A program made the translations under genes and the position numbers. Below the pieces are notes generated by a model. That model ran no database searches. It had not been told where the DNA came from and was given only the letters and a program-made list of their open reading frames with translations. A DNA stretch of 64,000 bases from Sphagnum magellanicum (taxonomy: Eukaryota > Streptophyta > Sphagnopsida > Sphagnales > Sphagnaceae): positions 18,587,065 through 18,651,064 of the forward strand of contig CM038914.1 of NCBI GenBank assembly GCA_021904315.1, read 5' to 3'. Below are positions 13,010-21,300 of the stretch, one piece after another (the first letter of the stretch is position 1; every line of letters starts with the position of its first letter).

Positions 13010-13280
13010 ACTTAGGTAATTACCTAACAAGTTAGAACTTACCTAATAACCTAATAGGTATCTAGCTTGGTAGGTAATAGGTAAGTAGTACTTAGAAGTA
13101 GTAGTAAGTAGGTAGTAGGTAGTTATTTAGGTAATAGGTAGGTAAGTAGGTAAATAGGTGCCTAGTAGCATGTACATATATGTATTACATAGTAAGTAGA
13201 TAGATAATAGGTAGTACTAACCCATAGGTACTAGCTATTTAATAGGTAGCTAGTACCTAGTTAAACTATTAACATAGGTA
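13010..13280. repeat. TAGG/GTAA-rich simple repeat
   Basis: Degenerate repetition of 'taggtaagtaggtag' and 'aataggtagg'. Low complexity, probably slippage-derived. Confidence 0.7.
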
Positions 13281-14429
13281 GGTTCTTAATGTATGTAGGA
13301 TAGTCATGTAGTTGCAATGTAGGCACAAAATAGTCCTAATCTAGTCATGTAGTCATAATTCAATTACAATGTAATCATAAATTTGAATAGAAATATATGA
13401 CTACAAATATATGACTACATGATTAGATTAAGACATTAGTTGTAAATGTCCAAATATGAAAGACACATTTTGGTGTTGTGAGAGGTGGTGTAGGCAGGTG
13501 CAAGAAAGCTTAACTACAATTAAATGAACAATTCAACGTTATGTGAACAATCAACAATGAGTTGAGTTCTTGGCATCATGGTCACCTTTTGCATTGAAAG
13601 TTCATGGCAAAAGGTTTCATATGATTGTTCAAGCAAACATTCAAGCTAGTGCACAAGGTTTCTATGATGAGACCTTTAGTAGTAAGTTTGACTTTGATGC
13701 ACATTAACAAGGCAAAGAATGGCACTATATGCACAACAAAGAACAAGAATGAGAATGCAAGTTGTAGGGCATGTCTTGACACACCTACAATGCCTATATT
13801 AAGAATTTCCAACATAAGAGGGGGGAGCGAGGAGATGTGAATTAGTATGAAGACCAAAGAATCATTAGAATAAATATAAGATGAACATGGTATGAAGATC
13901 AAACAAGCATCAACAACATTAATGTGAATATCAAACTTGCATGAAAAACATCAACATGAAGATTTATCAAAACACAAATAACATCAAGTGCGGATACTTA
14001 AACAATAATGCAAAAACATCAATGGTGGATTAAAGGAATATCAAGAGCATTAGCATGGAAACTTGCCTGAATGCCAATTCAAAGTTTGCAATAAAACATA
14101 AAAAAATGTAGCTTAAGCTTCAAGGACCAAATTTAGATATGTAGATATTAGTTGAATTTGCAATTTAACCATGAAAATTAGAAAAGTTCTAAGAACAATT
14201 AGTGAGTAGGAATTAGAAATTTCAAAGACCAAGAGACGAGCAAGAGGTTTGGAGAGGTTAAAACAATTAGATCAAAGGGCGAACAAAAGCCCTAGTGTTG
14301 TGAAGATTAGGAATGAACATGAAGAGGTCTAAAGGACCAAATGATGAACATGACAAAATTGAAGATTAGGAATGAACAAGTAGGATCACATGGGGCCCTA
14401 TCATGATGAGTAAGTGGTCCATGTCAAAC
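13281..14429. other. Intergenic, repeat-like flank
   Basis: No gene recognised. Sequence from about 13850 on is rich in 'aacatgaagat' and 'caaacaagcatcaac' motifs and grades into the ~170-bp array. Confidence 0.4.
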
Positions 14430-15009
14430 ACCATACCACCATCCAAAGCTCTAGTAGTTAAACCAATCCAAACATGAACAAGAGCTTTTGCATCAACATT
14501 GAAAGATGAGCATGACAATAAAAAAATTCAAACTTGGGAGAATGTGAGGCTAAGAATAGAGAGCACAAAGGTTTAACTAGAATATTAAAACATGAGGAAG
14601 AGGTTTAGGTCGAACACCACAAGACCATCAAAAGCTCTAGCAATAGTCAAAGAGCTCTAGTAACAAGACTAGAAACTGAACATGGTAATAACAAAGTTCA
14701 AACTTGGAAAAATGCAAGGCCAAAAGTACAAAAGCAAAAGGTCTAGTTAGAGTATTAGGAGATGAGGAAAAGGTCTAGGTCAAACACCATAAGACCATCT
14801 AAAGCTCCAACAATAGTAAAAAAACTTTGGTAGCAAAACTAAAAAATGAGCTCATGGCAACAACAAAGTTCAAACCTTGGGAAAATGAAAAGCTAAGAAT
14901 AATGGACAGAAGGTCTAGCTAGAGTAACATGAGATGAGGAAGTGGTCTAGGTTGAACACTATAAGATAATAAAAAAACTTTAGGAATAATTAAAGAGCTT
15001 TAGTGACAA
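14430..15009. repeat. About 170-bp tandem repeat (satellite-like), left part
   Basis: The anchor 'aagaccatc(a/t)aaagctc' or its variants occurs near 14434, 14621, 14791 and 14963, giving spacings of about 170-187 bp. Each unit carries 'agagctctagtaacaagact', 'aacaaagttcaaacttgg', 'gatgaggaa' and 'ggtctaggt'. The array is cut at 15009 in mid-unit by the big insertion and resumes at 24862. The remaining 46 bp on the left plus 127 bp on the right reconstitute about one unit. Confidence 0.85.
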
Positions 15010-15037
15010 GGGTGTTGGCAAGCTACAGTCTATACAA
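15010..15037 (+). repeat. Left terminal inverted repeat of the large insertion
   Basis: Pairs with 24834-24861. Three mismatches lie at positions 17, 18 and 24 of the repeat. Confidence 0.85.
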
Positions 15038-15767
15038 TTTGAAGCAAATTTGGAACTACATATAGTATCAAAAGTAGCAGTTCACATAAGATTTCACTCA
15101 ACTTGGAAAATTTTAAAAGATCACATATATTTGGGCTTCAAAATTAAAGGAAGTCACAAGAATTATGAATATGAAATTAAAACATAATTGTACACTTGTG
15201 TAAATGTACACCAATGGTTTAATAAAGGTTTAAAAAAAAAGCCTTATTTGACAATAGTTTTCTAGTTTTTAAAAAATTCAAAACTTCATTTAATTTTGGT
15301 CAAATGATTAAAAAAACACATAGCCCAAATAAATTTTCAATGGAAGACCATTTTTCAACCAAAAAAATTCATAATCATCACTATTGTCATACCATAATGT
15401 ACTAAAGAACATTTTTAAATCTTCTTTTCTAAATTCCATGACCTTAAGAAAAATTGAAAACTTTGATGGGAAAGATCGTTCTTTATGGTTTCTTTTATGT
15501 ATGTGTAAAATTTCACGAATTTAAAAAAAAAAATTGTAATACTTTTTAGTCCGTTTGTTGGAATTGCAAAAATGTGACATGGCTCTCCAAATCAAAATAA
15601 TACTTTGTTGGACTATTATATCATTCATATGTGCATTGATTTCATAACATAATGCTAGATTAGGATATAAAACATCATCTTTTCAAAATTTTAGTGAAAA
15701 TTATTTTCTAAATTTCCACCATGATGCATGAAACTTGGATAAATATTGAAAATTGTCAAACTGTGAC
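15038..15767. other. AT-rich left arm of the insertion, non-coding
   Basis: No open frame or motif recognised. Its base composition differs sharply from the GC-richer retroelement part that begins near 15768, suggesting a junction between DNA of two origins. Confidence 0.45.
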
Positions 15768-15770
15768 TGT

Positions 15771-15817
15771 CATGCCCGTATGCACGGCCTCATGCATGAT
15801 GGCCGGTTACGGGCATG
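15771..15817. other. Nested palindrome (cruciform/hairpin potential) upstream of the retroelement promoter
   Basis: CATGCCCGTA (15771-15780) pairs perfectly with TACGGGCATG (15808-15817). Inside, CGGCC (15785-15789) pairs with GGCCG (15801-15805), and the centre TCATGCATGA is itself a perfect palindrome. A TGTCATG at 15768 faces CATGACA at 24822-24828 in inverted orientation, reminiscent of TG...CA LTR tips, but no target duplication flanks that pair. Confidence 0.75.
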
Positions 15818-15890
15818 CCCGTCATATCTTTTAGGGTTATTGTATGGTTGTAAGGTTATGAACGTTCTTAAGTGACTATGCGCTATTAGG

Positions 15891-15924
15891 TTTAGGGTTT
15901 CAGCTTTTGGTGGCTATATAAAAG
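15891..15924 (+). promoter_or_regulatory. Retroelement promoter: telo-box-like TTTAGGGTTT and TATA box
   Basis: TTTAGGGTTT at 15891-15900 is followed by TATATAAAAG at 15915-15924, a strong plant TATA box. It lies about 1.27 kb upstream of the first Gag start codon, implying a long leader. Transcription would be expected to start near 15945-15955. The telo-box-like motif is common in plant promoters; a role here is inference. Confidence 0.6.
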
Positions 15925-16369
15925 GGCCAAGCCCTTCCCTTATCCTTTAGTTTTTCTAGAATTCCTTTGTATGAGAGTTGCCTCCATAGTTCACTTGGAT
16001 TTTCTAGATGCTCACGGTGGTTACTGCACGGCCACCATCTACATACACCTTCACTATTTCTTTGCAATTCATTTCAATTCTAGAAAAACTCTATTTCCTG
16101 TTGCTTCATGTTGAAAGCAACAGATTTCTTGCACTTTTGAAATTCTTGAGTTATTACTACTGGTGTGGTGTTGTTGTTGCTGGAAGGAGCGCAAGGAGAG
16201 AGCGCAAGTTGCTATTACTGTTGCTGCGAGAGAAAGCTTTCGTGTTACATTCAAGCCAACCAACAGAGCCGGGAAACAGGTTTCGAAGCCCTGTCTCTTT
16301 TCTCTCTGTCTTGCTTTTGTTCTCTCTTTGAAACTGTCGAGTAAAAAAAATAAAAAATAAAAAATAAAA

Positions 16370-16800
16370 TTCTGGCCGCCTGCCTTTGCCGCGAGCACTG
16401 GCCGCCGCGCCATCACGTTGCTCTTCGCCGTTGCTGCGAGCTTGCAATAGCGCCGCAGCACTGCCACGACGCTTGCTTCAGCGTCGCAACGATGCGACGC
16501 TGAAGCAGCGCTGCAGCGTTGTTGCAACGCCTGTTGCAACACTGTCGCAGTAACGCGAGCTGCAGCAGCGTTGCTACGACGCCTGCTACAACCGCGTCGC
16601 TGCATTCTCGCGACTGGTGCTGCAGCAACAACGTCGCAACGCTGCCGCGACGAGAGCTGCAGAAACAGTGTCGCAGCTCTCTCGCGACGCGTGTTGCAAC
16701 AGCGCCGCCGCGTTGCGCAACGCGAGCTTGCATCGTTGCAGTGCAGCGCCGTTGCACGCCATCGCCGCAGCGGCGGTGAAGCTCTACACGTCCGACGTAA
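16370..16800 (+). other. GC- and CpG-rich leader segment with perfect hairpin
   Basis: This segment is densely packed with 'gcgtcgcaacg', 'gttgcaacgcc' and 'gctgcagcg' motifs, in contrast to its AT-rich surroundings. A perfect 15-bp stem (16474-16488 with 16493-16507, arm core CTTCAGCGTCGCA) closes on the four-base loop ACGA. Long open frames here on both strands (for example minus 16069-16878) are low-complexity Arg/Cys/Ala strings caused by the GC repeats and are not genes. Confidence 0.7.
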
Positions 16801-17045
16801 GTTGGACTTCCGTCCGTGGGACTTCCGTCCACGGACTTCTATCCGTCGGACGACTTCCGTCCACGGACTTCCGTCCACGGACTTCCGTTTGGCGGTCCTG
16901 CCGTCCTGTCTTGCACCCTAACGTCCTGCACCTTGACGTCATGCGTCCTATTGTCCTGCCGTCTTGTCCTGCACCCTGACGTCTTACGTCCTGTTGTCCT
17001 GTTGTCATGTCGTCCTACGTCCTGCCATCTACGTCCTACCTTTTC
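16795..17045 (+). repeat. Short tandem repeats in the leader
   Basis: Repeats of GGACTTCCGTCCAC (14 bp, containing the palindrome GTCCACGGAC or CCGTCCACGG depending on phase) occupy 16800-16890, followed by diverged 'acgtcctgcaccctg' repeats to 17045. No coding role visible. Confidence 0.7.
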
Positions 17046-17193
17046 ATCCAACATCTATTTGACTTCCGTGCAATATTTGTGTGTCACGGGTCATTCCCAA
17101 CAGCACACTTTATTCTTCAAATTATACGTTGTGTTAGGATTTTGTAGTTAATGTTGTGTACTATCACAACATTTTAGGGCATGGGACAACACC

Positions 17194-18285
17194 ATGTCCT
17201 CGGATGATGAGAGCACTACCACTAGACCAGAGCCCAGGTATCAGCTACGAAGTAACACACAATCTTTTGAGCCAATTTCTTTAAGCTCGCGAGCATCACG
17301 ACGATACCATCAAGCGTCTACATCACCATCGTCGTCTAGTACAACTCCTACCAGGAACTTAGGCTCAGGTTACACTACATCAACAGTACATCAAAGTCCA
17401 TTTGGAAGGGCTCATCAGTGGACTACACCTGTTGTTGCACCTACTTTCGCACCATCACCGTATATTCCATTGCAAGCTGTGACTTCAACACCCATATACA
17501 CTATGGAGGTGAGCAGTTCTTTTGGGAGAATTGAGAAGTTCAGCGGAAGGCCAGGTACTATTTCTTTGAGGGAGTTCAAGGCAACCTTCTCAACTGTGGT
17601 TTGTGAATTGGAGCTCAAGTACAGCGCTAATTACACCGAGGCGTTTGCATTCAAACAATTGGCTCGTTATGTGCATTATGAGGCACTGGATGTCTACGAG
17701 CAACATTCTGCAAGGATTTTGGGTGTCACCCAGATTCCCAATCCAGCTTACGCCATGGCCATTACCACTGCCTCTCAAGCTGCATTGCAAGCTGTAATTG
17801 CACATCACGGGACTGTGCCGAATAATCCAGACCCAGTACCTACCTCAGTAAACCTTTCTCCGCAACAACTCATTGCTGCTACTGCAAACATTCCTCCCAC
17901 AACTGATGCGCCAGCTTTTGCTGATCCAGTGGGGGAATTCTTCCGAATTCTTGAACTAGAATTTCCAGTCAAAAGTTCCGAAAAAATTCTGCAACTCGCC
18001 ACTTTCTCTCGGCAGAAGGATGAAACCCTCAAGATGCTTTACAGGAGGCTTCTCAAACTCAAAGAGGATACCCAGAGCATCACCAACTTGGAAGCTGCCC
18101 ACCGGTATCTTCGTTCTTTGGAAGGTACCCCAACACTCCATGCACAGGTTTTGCAACGAGTCTTTGCAGAATTTGGAGACTCGTACACTTTGCTGGATGT
18201 GTACAACATTTCCGAAAAGTTGGAACTGGCTCATGCACATTATGAGGCCAGCACTATGAGGCCTCCATCACGTTCAAGGCCTTAA
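17194..18285 (+). CDS. Gag capsid part of Ty3/gypsy polyprotein (363 aa)
   Basis: It starts at an ATG with a Ser/Thr/Pro-rich, probably disordered N-terminus (about residues 1-105). A capsid-like helical region follows, from FGRIEKFSGRPGTISLREFK through LARYVHYEALDVYEQH, and later EFFRILELEFPV, SRQKDETLKMLYRRLLKLKE and LRSLEGTPTLHAQVLQRVF, the pattern of plant gypsy gag proteins. It would form the particle shell around element RNA. The TAA at 18283-18285 is in the same frame as the next segment, which starts with the CCHC knuckles that normally finish Gag. So this stop splits Gag between capsid and nucleocapsid. It lies one transition from a Gln codon. Either a nonsense mutation or, less likely, programmed readthrough explains it. 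Confidence 0.85.
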   Translation: MSSDDESTTTRPEPRYQLRSNTQSFEPISLSSRASRRYHQASTSPSSSSTTPTRNLGSGYTTSTVHQSPFGRAHQWTTPVVAPTFAPSPYIPLQAVTSTPIYTMEVSSSFGRIEKFSGRPGTISLREFKATFSTVVCELELKYSANYTEAFAFKQLARYVHYEALDVYEQHSARILGVTQIPNPAYAMAITTASQAALQAVIAHHGTVPNNPDPVPTSVNLSPQQLIAATANIPPTTDAPAFADPVGEFFRILELEFPVKSSEKILQLATFSRQKDETLKMLYRRLLKLKEDTQSITNLEAAHRYLRSLEGTPTLHAQVLQRVFAEFGDSYTLLDVYNISEKLELAHAHYEASTMRPPSRSRP

Positions 18286-18339
18286 CCTACACAAGCTGCG
18301 CCAACTAGATCATCACATTCTTCTTCAAAGACTAAAGCA

Positions 18340-21300
18340 GTGCACACGGCTACACCCATCCTACCTTCTTGCAACTATTGTGGCAATCCTGCCCACAAAG
18401 CTAGTGAGTGCAACATTCCTTCTGAAGATCTCTTTTGTGATTATTGTGGAAAAGAGGGACATCAGGAATCTGTTTGTTTTGCCAAGTTCCCAGAGCGGAA
18501 GCAACTCCGATTACAACGGCAAAATCTACCAGCATCTTCCGCTGTCCCTCAACCAAAAGCCAAGGCACCTCAGCCTTCCACTCAGGCTTTGCCCACCAAG
18601 GGTAATTCCAACAAGAATGCTAAGAAGAAGGAGCACAATGCTGACAAGAGGGAGGTGCTTCAAGCCCATGCAATTCAAGTTCAGACTTTACAAAATGAAC
18701 TCGAATCATTGAGGGCTCAACTTGCTAATCTAAAAGGCAAGTCTTCCCAACCAGCTGGTCATGCCCAACCTGTACAAGATTCAGGATCACGAGAGGGACC
18801 TCCTAGGTCGTTCTATGGCCTTCCACACGATGCCATGGTTGGGGAGTACGTTCTTTCCACTCCACACAATTCTAGTCTCACACCAGAATTTGCTACTTCT
18901 TTCTGCCCTTCCTACGTCGCAGCACAAGAAGCTAGTGTGGCACCCAGAGTTTCTACCACCAGGCAGGTAATTCAGACTGATGGACTTGCATTTAGTTCAA
19001 GTCCTCGTACCAGGGCTAGGGGAGCTCGAGCAGTCATGCCACAATCTTTTTGTCCTCTCAACATGGAAGAAGAACGCACCTTGTTGGCGAGGGGGGAGGA
19101 GACTACTACACCACAAGCTGTTAGGGCATCAAATTCTCGTGTCCCAGGAGTACATGTACATCAGGAAAACACACAATTTTCCACTAATCAGCTTATGGAA
19201 TGCCAACTTCAAATGCATGAAGTGGCGCAAAAGCTTGTGAGTACACCATTGTTTAGTTTTCAAGATTTGAAGCTAAGCACCAAGGACATAATTGCAATCT
19301 TAGAGGATACCTTGAACATTACATCAGGTCCTTTACCAATCCTTGATCCACATGCTACAGAGGTCCCATCCAACACCTTGGAGAGACATTCGATTGGCTC
19401 ACATGTTGTAGATGGCGTTCGTAATCTGGTCACTAGTTCTAGCATGGCTAAACTAGTAGGCTTTCCTACCTCTGATTCTACATTCACATATCAGAAGGGA
19501 GTTCAGAACACCTCACTTATGGATTTGTTACTCAGCAAAGGTGTTGTGGATAGCCATGCTCTCCACAAAGTCTCTCATTCATTTTTGAAGGTGGTGCCTA
19601 GTGAGAGAACTTCCATCGCCACCGGAGTTGCCATTGTCGACAATACTGGGTTAGCAATCCAAGTGGGAGGACATACACCTAGAGTGGTACTTCTTGACAC
19701 AGGTGCCCAACCAGTGATTCTTGGAGTTCAATTCGCCAAGAAGATGGGCATGCTTGACTCCAAACTACGGAAATCTATGTGGCAGATTTGCACCGTTAGT
19801 GGGAGCGTAGAGGAGGTACTTGGGGAAAGCTCGGATTTGATTGCACTTAAGTTCAACAAAGGTACAGATCAGGAGCTTTGCTTACAGGTCAGATGTTTAG
19901 TCACCAATGCCACAAGTTATGATGTGCTCATTGGGCAAGAGGCCCTGTTTCCACCAGGTTTCACAATTGACAACTGGTTTGAACATGCGTACTACAGAGT
20001 GGATTGGGAAACTGATGGCCACCACTTGGGATACATACCCCTTGATTTACATGGGAACCATAGTCCTATGGCTCACCATTGCATGCTCAAGGAAGCACAC
20101 ACCATTTCCTACATCCAACAAGCTAGCCACGAATGGATAGAGGGAGATGAGGAGGAGATAGCTTACGTTCAAGCTACTGAAAGCTTGAAGGTGGTTCCTA
20201 CTGACATCCAACATGGACCAGAGGTTTTACAAAGGTTCAAAGTAGCCCACAAGCCCTTGGTCAAAGCTTTGTCTAGTTTTGAAAGCATGGAGAGCCATGG
20301 CGAACCGATTAAGCCATTACTTCGTCAGCTCATCACCTGGACACCACCTAAGGAAGGGATTACATTACTAGAGCTTTTTGGTGGTATTAGTACAGGTCTC
20401 GAAGCCCTACTACAGTCAGGGATGGTGGTTCGGAAGTATTTCTACGTAGACATTGATCCTATTGCAAGGCAAGTGGCGGCATCAAGAATGAAAGAGTTCA
20501 CAACAAGATTTCCGCAACAATTTGCAACTACTGCATGGAAGGCTAGTTTCACATTTTTGCCCTCTGACATACAACTAATTCAAAAGAAGCATATGGAATT
20601 ACTTGGCCCTGTCGACCTCATCATTTCAGGTTGGGAGTGTCAAGGATTTTCAGCGGCTGGATTTGGAGAAGGCTTGAGTGACACAAGATCTGGTCTTTTC
20701 ACAAACATGGTACGATTAATCACCTGGGCTCAATCCATTTCTCCTACACTTGGTTATGTAATTGAGAACACTCCTTCTCAGCTTGATCAGAGGGAGAAAG
20801 TCCAGGAGCACTACACACTTGTCAAGCATTACCTTGGGGAGCCGCTCTTACTTGATGCAGCACAATGCGGTTCCTATGCGCACCGGCTGCGCAATTGGTG
20901 GACCAACTTGGCACCACTCTCAGTTTTACAGCTAGCTCTGAAATACACTATCAGAGACCCGAACCTGCAGGTTTCTCACATACTGGATGATCAAAGTTCT
21001 TGCCAACCAGTTACAAGGCAAGAAAAACCTCCTTGGTTTCCTGCGAACACAATAGGAAAACCAAGAGGTGCTTGGCCCACCTTTGTCTCCTTCCCAGGAG
21101 CACACGCCTTTCAGGGAGATGGGCCAGGCCTGGTGTATCGTCATGCTTCAGCCACTTGGGATGAACCAAGCCCAGAAGAAAGAGAAAGGGCTATGGGGTT
21201 CCAAGCTGGCACTACTAGTCACACTAAGGTGACTAGATTGGAGCGTAATGCTCTACTAGGGAGAGGCATGGACCTAAACTCTCTTACATGGTTGTTGGTA

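Noticed and set aside
16069..16878. 269-codon open frame on the minus strand with Arg/Cys/Ala-rich sequence
   Set aside because: It lies in the GC-rich repeated leader where several frames stay open on both strands. The peptide is low-complexity and matches no domain.
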